DNA of 64,000 bases, from contig NZ_FZOY01000003.1 of the NCBI RefSeq assembly GCF_900188335.1, positions 62,001-126,000 of the forward strand, read 5' to 3'. The notes under the pieces were generated by a model. That model searched no databases, had not been told where the DNA came from, and worked only from the letters and a program-made list of their open reading frames with translations. Position 1 is the stretch's first letter; each line of letters starts with the position of its first letter. A program made the position numbers and the translations under genes. Source of the stretch: Tropicimonas sediminicola. GTDB taxonomy: Bacteria; Pseudomonadota; Alphaproteobacteria; Rhodobacterales; Rhodobacteraceae. Positions 1 through 11,038 of the stretch are shown piece after piece.

Positions 1-1099
1 GGAAATGCTGCGCGCCATCCTCGGCGGGCAGGGCAAGGTCCACGCGGCCGAGAAGAGCTACAACAACCACTGGGGCGTGCCGCTGACGCTGGCGCGGATG
101 CCGTCCGATGCCGAGTACGCGGTGATCGAGATCGGCATGAACCACCCCGGCGAGATCTCCCCGCTCGCGCGGCTCGCTGACCTCGACGCCGCGATCGTCA
201 CCATCGTCGCGCCGGCGCATCTCGAAGCCTTCGAGAGCGTCGAGGGCATCGCCCGCGAGAAGGCCACGATCATGGACGGGCTGCGCCCCGGCGGCGTGGC
301 CGTGCTCAATGCCGATATCGAGACCGCGCCGATCCTGCAGGCGGCCGCCGAGGCGCGGCAGGCCCGGATCCTGCGGTTCGGCACCTCCGGCACCGAGGCG
401 CAGCTGCTCGACGCCTTCCTGAAGGACGGCCAGACCGTCGCCCGGGCCCGGCTCGCCGGCCCCGACGGCGTCGCGCATCCTCTGCTCTTCAAGATCGGAT
501 CGCCGGGGCGGCACTTCGCCATGAACGGCCTCGCCGCGCTCGCGGTCGCCACGGCGCTCGGCGCCGACATGGCGCTGGCTGCCGGCGATCTCGGCCGCTG
601 GCTGCCCTACGAGGGAAGGGGCGTGCGCGAAACCATCGCGCTCGACATCGTCCAGGACGCGCTGACCTTCGACATGATCGACGATTCCTACAACGCCAAC
701 CCCGCCTCGGTGGGCGCCGCGCTCGACATGCTGGCGGCCAGCACGCCCGTTGACGGCGTCGGCCGCGTCAGCCACGGGCGGCGCATCGCGATCCTCGGCG
801 ACATGCTGGAACTCGGCCCGCGCGAGGCGGAGCTGCACGCGGCCCTGGCCAGCCATCCGGCAATGGAGTCCATTGACCTCGTCCATTGCGTCGGTCCCCG
901 CTCGCGCGCGCTTTGGGAAGCGCTGCCGCGGGCGCGCCGTGGCCGCTGGACCGAGGACAGCACCGCCATGGCGGGCGAGGTCCATCACCTGATCGACGCC
1001 GGCGACATCGTGCTGGTCAAGGGATCGCTCGGCATCCGGCTCGCAAGGGTTGTTGACGCGATCCGAAAACTGGGACAAGCGCTCCCGGATGAAACTTGA
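1..1099 (+). CDS. murF: MurF, UDP-MurNAc-tripeptide--D-Ala-D-Ala ligase (5' truncated by window edge)
   Basis: ATP-dependent cytoplasmic ligase that adds D-Ala-D-Ala to UDP-MurNAc-tripeptide, the last soluble step of the peptidoglycan precursor. The reading frame is open at base 2 (Glu, then MLRAIL), so the ATP-binding start of the Mur ligase fold lies outside the window; about 365 of a usual ~470 residues are present. Visible family signatures are KSYNNHWGVPLTL, IGMNHPGEI, DDSYNANPASVGAAL and LGDMLELG, followed by a C-terminal domain with VLVKGSLGIRLARVV. mraY begins 12 bases after its stop, so the two are probably co-transcribed. Identification is firm; only the start is missing. Confidence 0.96.
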   Translation, partial: EMLRAILGGQGKVHAAEKSYNNHWGVPLTLARMPSDAEYAVIEIGMNHPGEISPLARLADLDAAIVTIVAPAHLEAFESVEGIAREKATIMDGLRPGGVAVLNADIETAPILQAAAEARQARILRFGTSGTEAQLLDAFLKDGQTVARARLAGPDGVAHPLLFKIGSPGRHFAMNGLAALAVATALGADMALAAGDLGRWLPYEGRGVRETIALDIVQDALTFDMIDDSYNANPASVGAALDMLAASTPVDGVGRVSHGRRIAILGDMLELGPREAELHAALASHPAMESIDLVHCVGPRSRALWEALPRARRGRWTEDSTAMAGEVHHLIDAGDIVLVKGSLGIRLARVVDAIRKLGQALPDET

Positions 1100-1111
1100 G
1101 GGGCAGGGGCG

Positions 1112-2194
1112 ATGCTCTACTGGCTGACAGAGCTTTCCGACGGCGGTGATTTCTACAACCTGTTCCGGTACATCACCTTCCGGACGGGCGGCGCCTTCTT
1201 CACCGCGCTGATCTTCGGCTTCCTGTTCGGGCGTCCGTTGATCAACCTGCTCCGCCGCAAGCAGGGCAAGGGCCAGCCGATCCGCGCCGACGGCCCCGAG
1301 GGGCATTTCGCCAAGGCCGGCACGCCGACCATGGGCGGCGTGCTGATCCTCGGCGCGCTGATCGTCTCGACCCTGCTCTGGGCGCGGCTCGACCACACCT
1401 TCGTCTGGGTCGTGCTCTTCGTGACCATCGGCTTCGGCGCGATCGGCTTCGCCGACGATTATGCGAAGGTTTCCAAGAACAACACCGCCGGGGTTTCGGG
1501 CCGGATGCGGCTCGGTCTGGGCTTCTTGATCGCCGCCATTGCGTCGGGGCTCGCGGCATGGGCACACCCGGCGGAGCTGACCAACCAACTCGCCCTGCCG
1601 GTCTTCAAGGACGCGCTGATCAACCTCGGCTTCTTCTTCGTCCCCTTCGCGATGATCGTGATCGTGGGCGCGGCGAACGCGGTGAACCTCACCGACGGGC
1701 TCGACGGGCTGGCGATCATGCCGGTGATGATCGCCGCCGGCACGCTGGGGCTGATCGCCTATTTCGTGGGCCGTGCGGACTATACGGAGTATCTCGGCCT
1801 GCACTACGTGCCCGGCACCGGCGAGCTGCTGGTCTTTGTCGCCGGCCTGATCGGCGGCGGGCTCGGCTTCCTGTGGTACAACGCTCCGCCCGCGGCCGTG
1901 TTCATGGGCGACACCGGTTCGCTCGCCCTCGGCGGCGCGCTCGGCGCCATCGCGGTCTCGACCAAGCACGAGATCGTGCTGGCCGTCGTCGGCGGCCTCT
2001 TCGTCGTCGAGGCGCTCTCGGTGATCATCCAGGTGGCCTATTTCAAGCGCACCGGCAAACGGGTGTTCCTGATGGCGCCGATCCACCACCATTTCGAGAA
2101 ACGCGGCTGGGCCGAGCCGCAGATCGTAATCCGTTTCTGGATCATCTCGCTGATCCTGGCCCTGATCGGCCTCGCGACGCTCAAGATCCGCTGA
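1112..2194 (+). CDS. mraY: MraY, phospho-N-acetylmuramoyl-pentapeptide transferase
   Basis: Integral membrane enzyme that transfers phospho-MurNAc-pentapeptide to undecaprenyl phosphate, giving lipid I. It has 360 residues, the usual length, with about ten hydrophobic segments. Diagnostic motifs are FADDYAKV with the paired Asp residues, [24 protein letters not shown] and [12 protein letters not shown] near the C terminus. A purine-rich stretch (GAGGGGCAGGGG) precedes the ATG. It lies 12 bases after murF and 15 bases before the SDR gene, consistent with one transcript. Confidence 0.98.
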   Translation: MLYWLTELSDGGDFYNLFRYITFRTGGAFFTALIFGFLFGRPLINLLRRKQGKGQPIRADGPEGHFAKAGTPTMGGVLILGALIVSTLLWARLDHTFVWVVLFVTIGFGAIGFADDYAKVSKNNTAGVSGRMRLGLGFLIAAIASGLAAWAHPAELTNQLALPVFKDALINLGFFFVPFAMIVIVGAANAVNLTDGLDGLAIMPVMIAAGTLGLIAYFVGRADYTEYLGLHYVPGTGELLVFVAGLIGGGLGFLWYNAPPAAVFMGDTGSLALGGALGAIAVSTKHEIVLAVVGGLFVVEALSVIIQVAYFKRTGKRVFLMAPIHHHFEKRGWAEPQIVIRFWIISLILALIGLATLKIR

Positions 2195-2209
2195 GGCGAA
2201 GGGAGGGCC

Positions 2210-2863
2210 ATGTCGAGGGCCGCTCTGGTAACCGGCGGAAATCGTGGCATCGGGCGCGCCATCGCGGCCGGCCTCCTTGCACAGGGTGTCGACGTCACCC
2301 TCACCGCGCGCGACCCGGAGGCGGGCGCTGCGGCGGCGGCCGAGCTGGGCTGCGCCTGGACAGAGGCCGACCTCGCCCGCCCCGACACGCTGGCGCAGTT
2401 CGAGTGGGCTGCCTTCGACATCCTCGTCAACAACGCAGGCGTGCTTCCGAAGGGCGGCATGCTCGCCAATCCTGACGGGTTCTTCGATTGCATGGCGGTG
2501 ATGGTCGACGGCCCGTTCCGCCTGATCCACGCGCTGGCTCCGGGCATGGTGGCACGCGGCTACGGGCGCATCGTCAACCTCTCTTCCGGCTGGGGCGCCT
2601 TTGCCGAAGGGCTCGAAGGGCCGGGCGCCTACGGCACCGCCAAGGCCGCGCTCAACGCGCTGACGCTCGCGCTCTCCCGGGAGCTGCCCGACACGGTCAA
2701 GATCAACGCGGCCTGTCCGGGCTGGGTCCGGACCCGCATGGGTGGCGCGGGCGCGCCCACCGGCATCGCGGACGGCGCCGACACGCCGCTCTGGCTCGCC
2801 ACCCTGCCGCAGGACGGCCCCACCGGTGGCTTCTTCCGCCGCCGCAAGCCGATCCCCTGGTGA
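2210..2863 (+). CDS. Short-chain dehydrogenase/reductase (SDR family)
   Basis: Probable cytosolic NAD(P)-dependent oxidoreductase of 217 residues, substrate unknown. The Rossmann start [13 protein letters not shown] gives the TGxxxGIG cofactor loop. NNAG follows mid-protein, and the catalytic elements are NLSSGWG (Ser) and the YxxxK motif YGTAK. The C-terminal [11 protein letters not shown] is typical of classical SDRs. It starts 15 bases after mraY on the same strand, so it is probably transcribed with the murein genes, although no SDR step exists in that pathway here (MurB supplies the reduction). Its role in the cluster is unknown. Confidence 0.9.
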   Translation: MSRAALVTGGNRGIGRAIAAGLLAQGVDVTLTARDPEAGAAAAAELGCAWTEADLARPDTLAQFEWAAFDILVNNAGVLPKGGMLANPDGFFDCMAVMVDGPFRLIHALAPGMVARGYGRIVNLSSGWGAFAEGLEGPGAYGTAKAALNALTLALSRELPDTVKINAACPGWVRTRMGGAGAPTGIADGADTPLWLATLPQDGPTGGFFRRRKPIPW

Positions 2864-2874
2864 GACGCCCCGCG

Positions 2875-2990
2875 GCCCTTCGTCTTCTTGGCAGAAAATA
2901 CCCTGCCGAAGGCACGCGCGCGCTTGCGCGCGCCACCGCCCAAAGGGCAAAGACGCAGACAGCGTCGGCGCCCGAGGGCGCCCGCCCGCT
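2875..2990 (-). repeat. Composite intergenic repeat, copy A (minus orientation)
   Basis: This fills most of the SDR-murD gap. Read on the minus strand it has a hairpin head (GACGC-TGTCT-GCGTC), a TTTGGGC segment, an alternating GC hairpin (GCGCGCGC-AA-GCGCGCGC) and the tail GGGTATTTTCTGCCAAGAAG (2884-2903). The tail recurs at 20788-20810 and 25611-25632. The head/TTGGGC part resembles the blocks at 37262, 37941 and 63281. Confidence 0.7.
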
Positions 2991-3008
2991 CACAGCAGGA
3001 GGCAAGGC

Positions 3009-4415
3009 ATGATCCCCGTCAGAGGCGTCGAAGGACAGAAGATCCTCATTCTCGGTCTGGGCCGCTCCGGCCTCACGGCCGCCCGCGCCATCCAGGCCGG
3101 CGGCGGCCTGCCGCTCTGCTGGGACGACGGCGCGCCCGGCCGCGAGCGCGCCGAGGCCGAGGGCTTCGTGCTGCACGACCCGACCGCGCAGGGGGCGTTC
3201 GACGAGGTGGCGATGCTGGTCACGTCTCCCGGCATCCCGCATCTCTACCCCGGCCCCCATCGCGCCATCGCCGCCGCCCTCAGGGCCGGCGTCCCGGTCG
3301 ACAACGACATCGGCCTGTTCTTCCGCTCCCTCGCGACCGACCGCTGGGACAGTTTCGACGTCCCGCCCAAGGTGGTCGCCGTCACCGGCTCCAACGGCAA
3401 GTCGACGACCTCGGCGCTGATCGCGCACCTCGTGGCCGAGAGCGGGCGCGAGGTTCAGCTGGCCGGAAACATCGGCCGCGGCGTGCTCGACATCGATCCG
3501 CCGGAGGATGGCGGCGTGGTGGTGCTGGAGCTCAGCTCCTACCAGACCGACCTTGCCCGCGCGCTGACCCCCGACATTGCCGTCTTCACCAACCTTTCGC
3601 CCGACCACCTCGACCGCCATGGCGGCTACGGCGGCTATTTCGCCGCCAAGCGCCGGCTCTTCGCCGAGGGCGGGCCGGATCGGGCGGTGATCGGCGTGGA
3701 CGAGGACGAGGGGCTGTTTCTCGCCGGCCAGCTCTCGCAGGGGCCTGCCGACGACCGGGTGATCCGGGTCTCCGCGGGCCAGAAGCTCGCCGGGCCGGGC
3801 TGGTCCGTCTTTGCGCGCAAGGGGTTCCTGGCCGAATACCGCAAGGGCCGGCAGCTCGCCTCGATCGACCTGCGCGAGGTGCGCGGCCTGCCGGGGGCGC
3901 ACAACCACCAGAACGCCTGCGCCGCCTACGCGGTGGCCCGTTCGCTGGGGATTGCGCCGCGGGTGATCGAGAGCGCCCTGCACAGCTTCGCCGGGCTGCC
4001 GCACCGCAGCCAGCTGGTGGCCGAGGCCGGCGGCGTGCGCTTCGTCAACGATTCCAAGGCCACCAATGTCGACAGCGCCGCCAAGGCGTTGCAGGCCTTC
4101 ACCGGCATCCGCTGGATCTGCGGCGGGCTGGAGAAGGAAGGCGGGCTGGAAGGGCTGCATCCGTATCTCGGCGGCGTGGTGAAGGCCTATGTGATCGGCC
4201 GCGAGGCGGAGCATTTCGCGCTCGGGCTGGGCGAGGGAGTCGAGACCGAGATCTGCGGCACCATGGAACAGGCCGTCGCGCGCGCCCATGCCGATGCAAA
4301 GCCGGGAGAGACCGTTCTGCTCGCCCCCGCCGCGGCGAGCTTCGACCAATACGACAGTTTCGAACGTCGGGGCGAGGATTTCGTGGCCCGGGTCGAGGCG
4401 CTGCTCAAGAGCTGA
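3009..4415 (+). CDS. murD: MurD, UDP-MurNAc-L-alanine--D-glutamate ligase
   Basis: Cytoplasmic Mur ligase adding D-Glu to UDP-MurNAc-L-Ala; 468 residues. An N-terminal Rossmann-like domain ([13 protein letters not shown]) precedes the ATP loop GSNGKSTT at about residues 126-133. [36 protein letters not shown] and [12 protein letters not shown] follow in the usual order. The frame is open further upstream, but this ATG is preferred: it has a full AGGAGG ribosome site (2997-3002) six bases before it, and the protein begins where MurD homologues begin. Confidence 0.97.
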   Translation: MIPVRGVEGQKILILGLGRSGLTAARAIQAGGGLPLCWDDGAPGRERAEAEGFVLHDPTAQGAFDEVAMLVTSPGIPHLYPGPHRAIAAALRAGVPVDNDIGLFFRSLATDRWDSFDVPPKVVAVTGSNGKSTTSALIAHLVAESGREVQLAGNIGRGVLDIDPPEDGGVVVLELSSYQTDLARALTPDIAVFTNLSPDHLDRHGGYGGYFAAKRRLFAEGGPDRAVIGVDEDEGLFLAGQLSQGPADDRVIRVSAGQKLAGPGWSVFARKGFLAEYRKGRQLASIDLREVRGLPGAHNHQNACAAYAVARSLGIAPRVIESALHSFAGLPHRSQLVAEAGGVRFVNDSKATNVDSAAKALQAFTGIRWICGGLEKEGGLEGLHPYLGGVVKAYVIGREAEHFALGLGEGVETEICGTMEQAVARAHADAKPGETVLLAPAAASFDQYDSFERRGEDFVARVEALLKS

Positions 4416-4436
4416 CGCCGCGCGTCGGGCGGGCGG

Positions 4437-5120
4437 TCACTCGGGGTTCCGCAGGCCCTTCATCAGCCCGTTGCGCACGGCCGCGGCATGGATCACCCCA
4501 AGGTGCGCCGGCATCCGGCGCAGGCCCAGCAGCTTGGCGATAACCAGGCGGTGGGTGCCGCCGCCGGCCTTCAGCGGGGTGCCGTCGCGGGCGATATGCA
4601 CGTAGACGCCGCCATGCTCGCGGCGCAGGTAGGAATCTAGCTCGGCGCGGGTCTTCATGCGGCCGCTGCGCCGGATCTCCTCGAAGAGCGCATCCATGCG
4701 GGCATACCGGTTCCGGATCTCCTCGACCGTGGAGAACCCGTCGGCGCTGCCTTTCCTGTGCACATCGCTCATCAGGTAATCGATGACGCCGGTGTCCTCC
4801 CAGGAGACGTTGTTGAGGAAATGGTCCTTGATGGCCCGTTCCTTCACGCCGTCGCTCACCGGCTTGACCGAAAGATCCCAGTCGCCGTCCCGGACAAGGC
4901 CCGAATGCCGCCGGCGGAACCTCGGTGCCTTCGACGTGCCCTTGGGGACATAGGCAAGCGTGACCTGCTGCGGGTCGACATAGATGCACTCGTCCGACAG
5001 CGGCGCTTCCGAGCCCAGCACCAGCCGGTTCCTGATGTCGCGAACGGCCTTGAGCGGCACGCTGGCTTCGAGCGTGCGCGGCAGGTTCCGGATGGACAGG
5101 GTCGGGGGCAGGGCGAACAT
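4437..5120 (-). CDS. Hypothetical protein with ParB/sulfiredoxin-like C-terminal motif
   Basis: 227-residue soluble protein with no firm family assignment. The middle is rich in charged residues. The C-terminal part (VHIARDGTPLKAGGGTHR, then LVIAKLLGLRRMPAHLGVIH) resembles the ParB-like nucleotide-binding fold, where a Gly-rich turn and a His-Arg pair are followed by an AxxLGxxxxP helix-strand unit. That likeness comes from motif reading only. The gene is opposite in strand to murD, ends 21 bases past the murD stop (convergent), and starts 143 bases from the 3' end of the flavoprotein gene. It could be part of a surface-modification gene set, but nothing in the sequence proves it. Confidence 0.6.
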   Translation of the reverse strand: MFALPPTLSIRNLPRTLEASVPLKAVRDIRNRLVLGSEAPLSDECIYVDPQQVTLAYVPKGTSKAPRFRRRHSGLVRDGDWDLSVKPVSDGVKERAIKDHFLNNVSWEDTGVIDYLMSDVHRKGSADGFSTVEEIRNRYARMDALFEEIRRSGRMKTRAELDSYLRREHGGVYVHIARDGTPLKAGGGTHRLVIAKLLGLRRMPAHLGVIHAAAVRNGLMKGLRNPE

Positions 5121-5263
5121 GGCGGGGCACCGGTCAGGCGGCGAGCGGGGGCTCGGGGAACTGACCGATAATCGGGGCGGGCCTCGCCGAAATCAAGACG
5201 GATGTAACGAATTGACGATGCCGGTGTGACAGTTCGGCGAAATCTGGATGACGTGCAGCGCTG

Positions 5264-6466
5264 TCAGCCGCCCTGCGCCCGCCGCTCCGCGATCGCCTTG
5301 CCCGCGGCCCAGCCGGAGGACCAGGCCCACTGGAAGTTGTAGCCGCCGAGCCAGCCGGTGACATCCACGCATTCGCCGATGAAATAGAGGCCCGGAACGT
5401 CGCGGGCCTCCATGCTGCGGGAGGAGAGCGCATCGGTCGACACCCCGCCCAGCGTCACCTCGGCCGTGCGGTAGCCCTCGCTCCCCGCCGGCAGCAGCCG
5501 CCAGTCCCCGGCGAGGTCGGCGAGCGCCCGCAGCCTGGTGTCGTTCTGGTCGGCGAGGTTGCCGGCAAGCCCCGCGTCCTCGGCGATCACCTGGGCCAGC
5601 CGGGCCGGGATGTGCTCGGCCAGCGCTGTGGCGATCGCCTTGCGGCCGCTCTGCTGGCGCTGGCCACGCAGCGCCCCGAACAGGTCCAGCCCCGGGCAGA
5701 GATCGACCGAGATCTCCTGCCCCTCGCGCCAGTAGGAGGAGATCTGCAGGATTGACGGGCCGGAGAGCCCGCGGTGCGTCACCAGCAGCCCCTCGCGGAA
5801 CGCCGTGCCCTCGCAGGAGACCGATGCTTCCAGCGACAGCCCGGCCAGCGGCTTCAGCCGGTCCAGCACGGGCCCGCTGAAGGTCAGCGGCACCAGCCCC
5901 GGCCGGGTCTCCGTCATCGGCAGGCCGAACTGGCCGGCGATCCGGTAGCCAAGCCCCGTCGCCCCCATCTTCGGGATCGACTTGCCCCCCGTCGCCACCA
6001 CCAGCGCGCGCGCATGGACCCGCACGTCGCGCCCGTCCCGGCGCAGGGTCACGGCAAAGCCCGCGCCGTCCCGTGCGACCTCGACGATCTCGGTGCCAAG
6101 CCACAGCTGCGCCCCGGCGGCCTCGATCTCGGCCAGCAGCATGGCGATGATGTCCTTGGCCGACCGGTCGCAGAACAGCTGGCCCAGGGTCTTTTCATGC
6201 CACGGAATGCCGTGGCGCCCGACCAGATCGAGGAAATCCCACTGGGTGTAGCGGCCAAGCGCCGATTTGCAGAAATGCGGGTTCGCGCCGAGATAGGCCT
6301 CGGGCGCGGTGTGCATGTTGGTGAAGTTGCACCGCCCGCCGCCGGAGATCCGGATCTTCTCGCCCGGCGCGCGGGCGTGGTCCACCACGAGCACGCCGGG
6401 GCCGGCATGGGCGGCGCACATGAGACCGGCCGCGCCGGCGCCGAGGATGAGGGTATCGACCTGCAT
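5264..6466 (-). CDS. BaiN/HI0933 (YhiN)-family FAD-dependent oxidoreductase
   Basis: Flavoprotein of 400 residues, substrate not established. The N-terminal dinucleotide motif DTLILGAGAAGLMCA is followed by GEKIRISGGGRCNFTN, the family signature, and later VVATGGKSIPKMGATG. The C-terminal part contains GGVSTDALSSRSME and GLYFIGECVDVTGWLGGYNF, typical of HI0933-like proteins. I chose the internal ATG at 6466 (MQVDTLILGAG) over one 12 codons upstream because the FAD motif then starts near residue 5. It is divergent from ftsW (157 bases between starts) and interrupts the dcw cluster on the opposite strand. Confidence 0.9.
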   Translation of the reverse strand: MQVDTLILGAGAAGLMCAAHAGPGVLVVDHARAPGEKIRISGGGRCNFTNMHTAPEAYLGANPHFCKSALGRYTQWDFLDLVGRHGIPWHEKTLGQLFCDRSAKDIIAMLLAEIEAAGAQLWLGTEIVEVARDGAGFAVTLRRDGRDVRVHARALVVATGGKSIPKMGATGLGYRIAGQFGLPMTETRPGLVPLTFSGPVLDRLKPLAGLSLEASVSCEGTAFREGLLVTHRGLSGPSILQISSYWREGQEISVDLCPGLDLFGALRGQRQQSGRKAIATALAEHIPARLAQVIAEDAGLAGNLADQNDTRLRALADLAGDWRLLPAGSEGYRTAEVTLGGVSTDALSSRSMEARDVPGLYFIGECVDVTGWLGGYNFQWAWSSGWAAGKAIAERRAQGG

Positions 6467-6622
6467 GAGCGGCGGATGATCACGCCACCGCGCCAAGGTC
6501 AAGTCGCGGCCCGCACCGGCGCCGCCGGAATGTTTTTTCTGGCCGGATCAGGGTTTTGGCGTTATGGTTAGGGCCATCAGACCCGGACAACCGGGCGGTA
6601 GAGGCAGTTCGGCGGTATTCCA

Positions 6623-7789
6623 ATGACGGAAATGGTTTATGGAACCGTTCCCGCGCGCGGGGGCGATCCGGTCCTTCCCCGGTGGTGGCGGACGGTGGAC
6701 AGGTGGTCGATGTCGGCCATCCTGATGCTCTTCGGCGTGGGCCTGTTGCTCGGGCTCGCGGCCTCGCCGCCGCTGGCGGCCCGCAACGGCCTCGACTCCT
6801 TCCACTACGTGGAACGGCAGCTCTTCTTCGGCGGGCTGGCGCTGATCACCATGATGATCGTCTCGATGATGTCGCCGTCGCTGGTGCGGCGGCTGGCGGT
6901 GATCGCCTTCGGTCTCTCCTTCATCTCGCTGATCCTGCTGCCCTTTTTCGGAACGGACTTCGGCAAGGGCGCGGTGCGCTGGTACTCCTTCGGCTTCGCC
7001 TCCGTGCAGCCCTCCGAGTTTCTCAAGCCGGTCTTCGTGGTGCTTACGGGCTGGCTGATGGCCGCCAGCCAGGAGGTCGGCGGCCCGCCGGGCAAGTCGG
7101 TCTCCTTCGCGCTGGTCTGCGCCATTGTCGGCCTTCTCGCGCTGCAGCCCGACTTCGGGCAGGCGGCGCTGACGCTCTTCGCCTGGGGCGTGATGTATTT
7201 CGTCGCCGGCGCGCCGATCTTCCTGCTGGTCACCATCGCCGGCGGCGTCGTCGGCTTTGGTGTGCTGGCCTACAATTCCTCCGAGCACTTCGCCCGCCGG
7301 ATCGACGGCTTCCTGTCGCCGGAAGTCGACCCGCGCACCCAGCTCGGCTATGCCACCAACGCCATCCAGGAGGGCGGCTTCTTCGGTGTCGGCGTGGGCG
7401 AGGGGCAGGTGAAATGGTCGCTGCCCGACGCGCATACCGATTTCATCATCGCCGTTGCGGCCGAGGAATACGGGCTGATCCTGGTCCTGCTGATCCTCGC
7501 CCTCTACACCACCGTCGTCGTCCGCTCCCTGTTCCGCCTGATGAAGGAGCGCGACCCGTTCATCCGCCTCGCCGGCACCGGGCTTGCCTGCATGTTCGGC
7601 GTGCAGGCGATGATCAACATGGGGGTCGCGGTGCGGCTGCTGCCCGCCAAGGGCATGACGCTGCCCTTCGTGAGCTACGGCGGCTCCTCTCTGATCGCCG
7701 GGGGCATCGCGCTCGGCATGCTGCTCGCCTTCACGCGCCAGCGGCCGCAGGGCGAGATCGCCGACATCTTCCAGCGCCGGGGGCGGTAA
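6623..7789 (+). CDS. ftsW: FtsW, septal peptidoglycan glycosyltransferase (SEDS family)
   Basis: Polytopic inner-membrane SEDS protein that polymerises lipid II at the division septum; 388 residues with about ten hydrophobic segments. Typical signatures are [31 protein letters not shown], the periplasmic loop with [16 protein letters not shown], and the conserved end [19 protein letters not shown]. It starts a new + strand run after the two opposite-strand genes, so it probably has its own promoter in the 156-base gap. Its stop overlaps the murG start (TAATG), indicating translational coupling. Confidence 0.97.
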   Translation: MTEMVYGTVPARGGDPVLPRWWRTVDRWSMSAILMLFGVGLLLGLAASPPLAARNGLDSFHYVERQLFFGGLALITMMIVSMMSPSLVRRLAVIAFGLSFISLILLPFFGTDFGKGAVRWYSFGFASVQPSEFLKPVFVVLTGWLMAASQEVGGPPGKSVSFALVCAIVGLLALQPDFGQAALTLFAWGVMYFVAGAPIFLLVTIAGGVVGFGVLAYNSSEHFARRIDGFLSPEVDPRTQLGYATNAIQEGGFFGVGVGEGQVKWSLPDAHTDFIIAVAAEEYGLILVLLILALYTTVVVRSLFRLMKERDPFIRLAGTGLACMFGVQAMINMGVAVRLLPAKGMTLPFVSYGGSSLIAGGIALGMLLAFTRQRPQGEIADIFQRRGR

Positions 7790-8906
7790 TGAGCGACCGT
7801 CCCCTCGCCATCATCGCTGCCGGGGGGACCGGCGGGCACATGTTCCCGGCACAGGCCCTGGCCGAAGCGCTGCTGGCGCGCGGCTGGCGGGTGCGGCTCT
7901 CGACCGACGCGCGCGGCGCGCGCTACGCCGGCGGCTTTCCCGACGCGGTGGAGATCGTGCAGGTCGCCTCGGCGACCTTCGCCCGGGGCGGAGCGCTGGC
8001 CAAGGCCATGGTTCCCTTCCGCATCCTCGGCGGGGTGATCGGCGCCGCCTTTCGGATGCTGTTCGACAGGCCGGCCGTCGTCGTGGGCTTCGGCGGCTAC
8101 CCGACGATCCCGGCGATGTCGGCGGCCTGGCTGCTGCGCAAGCCGCGGATGATCCACGAACAGAACGGCGTGCTCGGCCGGGTCAACGAGGTCTTCTGCA
8201 AACGTGTCGACGCCGTCGCCTGCGGCACCTGGCCCACGAACCTGCCCGAGGGCGTCGAGGGGGTGCATACCGGCAACCCGGTGCGGGGCGCGGTCATGGA
8301 GCGTGCCGGGGCCGGCTACATCCCGCCCGGCGACTACCCGATGTCGATCCTGGTGATCGGCGGAAGCCAGGGCGCGCGGATCCTGTCCGACATCGTGCCC
8401 CCCGCGATCGCCGCCCTGCCGCTCGACATGCTGGCGCATGTCCGCGTCGCCCACCAGGCGCGCGGCGAGGACGAGGAGCGCGTCACCGCCTTCTACGAGG
8501 AACACGCCATCGCCGCCGAGGTGCAGCCCTTCTTCGACGACGTGCCGCGCCGCATGAGCGAGGCGCAGCTAGTGATCTCGCGCTCCGGGGCTTCCTCGGT
8601 GGCCGATATCTCGGTGATCGGGCGCCCCGCGATCCTGGTTCCCTATGCCGCCGCACTGGGGGATCACCAGAGCGCCAATGCCCGCGGCCTTGCCGAAGCC
8701 GAGGCCGCCATCGTGATCCCGGAATCGATGCTTGCAGTCGAAACGCTTTCCGAGCAGATACACGCGATCCTTTCGCACCCGGACGGCGCCCAGCGGATGG
8801 CGCGCAACGCGCTCGCCCAGGGCCGGCCGGATGCCACCGAACGACTTGTCGAGATGGTCGAAGAGCTGTCCGGCACAACAACAATGATAGAGGGGCAAGA
8901 GCAGGA

Positions 8907-8910
<4 letters not shown>
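7789..8910 (+). CDS. murG: MurG, lipid I N-acetylglucosaminyltransferase
   Basis: Membrane-associated GT28 glycosyltransferase converting lipid I to lipid II; 373 residues. The N-terminal Gly loop [12 protein letters not shown], the second loop [10 protein letters not shown], and [24 protein letters not shown] and [11 protein letters not shown] all match. Its ATG shares bases with the ftsW stop and its own stop overlaps the murC start (ATGA), so ftsW-murG-murC form one coupled unit. Confidence 0.98.
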
Positions 8911-10325
<1,415 letters not shown>

Positions 10326-10332
10326 CATCGGA

Positions 10333-10353
10333 GCCCCGGCCGCGCGCCGGGGC
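10333..10353 (+). other. GC hairpin between murC and the first DUF2484 gene
   Basis: A seven-base perfect stem, GCCCCGG / CCGGGGC, with a seven-base loop lies just after the murC stop and just before the ribosome site of the next gene. There is no T-run, so it is more likely an mRNA stability or attenuation element than a full terminator. Confidence 0.4.
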
Positions 10354-10372
10354 GCAGACAAGGAGAGGCGCG

Positions 10373-10651
10373 ATGAACGCCCTCGTATTGGGATCCGTCT
10401 GGGTGGTGGCCGCGACACTGGTCGCGCTGCTGCCGATGCGGTTCCAGTTCCTGCCGGGCTTTGCTCTGCTCCTCACCGCCCCCCTCCTGATCTGGCGCAT
10501 CGGCGTCGAGTTCGGCTGGCTTCCGGCGCTGCTGGGGCTGGCGGCCTTCGTGTCGATGTTCCGCAAGCCGCTGCGCTACCTCGTGCTCCGCGCCGCGGGC
10601 CGGACGCGGGACGAGGCCATGGGCCGCACCAGCGGGGAGGGGGTGCCATGA
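10373..10651 (+). CDS. DUF2484 family membrane protein (first of tandem pair)
   Basis: Small protein of 92 residues with two to three hydrophobic segments (LVLGSVWVVAATLVALLP, then FALLLTAPLLIW and LLGLAAFVSMF) and a basic end. It resembles the DUF2484 family found between murC and murB in Rhodobacterales; function unknown. The frame opens 17 codons earlier, but this ATG has AAGGAGAG at 10360-10367 and starts with MNALVL, parallel to MNLSLV in the next gene. The stop overlaps the next start (ATGA). Confidence 0.82.
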   Translation: MNALVLGSVWVVAATLVALLPMRFQFLPGFALLLTAPLLIWRIGVEFGWLPALLGLAAFVSMFRKPLRYLVLRAAGRTRDEAMGRTSGEGVP

Positions 10652-10941
10652 ACCTCTCTCTCGTTCTCGCCTGCCTCTGGGCGCTCACCGCGACCCTGAT
10701 CGCGATGATCCCCTCGAAGCGCAACCACTGGCCCCAGGCCTATGCGCTTATCGCCATCGGCATTCCCCTGCTGGGCTATGTCACCTACCAGAACGGCCCC
10801 TTCACCGGCCTGGTCGTCTTCGTCGCCGGCGCCTCGATCCTGCGCTGGCCGCTGATCTACCTCGGCCGCTGGGTGCGGCGGCAGACGTCGACCCCGCAGC
10901 CCGAGGTCGTCGACGGGCCGGAGCAGGGCCCGGACCGCTGA
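10648..10941 (+). CDS. DUF2484 family membrane protein (second of tandem pair)
   Basis: 97-residue membrane protein similar in plan to the gene before it. Both start MN..LVL with W, ATLxAxxP and an R-x-PL-x-YL-x-R stretch near the end, so they look like an old tandem duplication. The C-terminal tail ([15 protein letters not shown]) is acidic and presumably cytoplasmic. The four-base overlap with the upstream gene implies coupled, roughly equimolar synthesis, which would suit a hetero-oligomer. That is inference. Confidence 0.82.
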   Translation: MNLSLVLACLWALTATLIAMIPSKRNHWPQAYALIAIGIPLLGYVTYQNGPFTGLVVFVAGASILRWPLIYLGRWVRRQTSTPQPEVVDGPEQGPDR

Positions 10942-11038
10942 CGCGGCGGCGCCCCCCGGGCGGCCCTTTTCAGGGATTGCCCCCGTGCCGCAAAGCTCCG
11001 TCTTGCCACGCGCCCGTCGCCCGTTTACCCAGCCTCCC

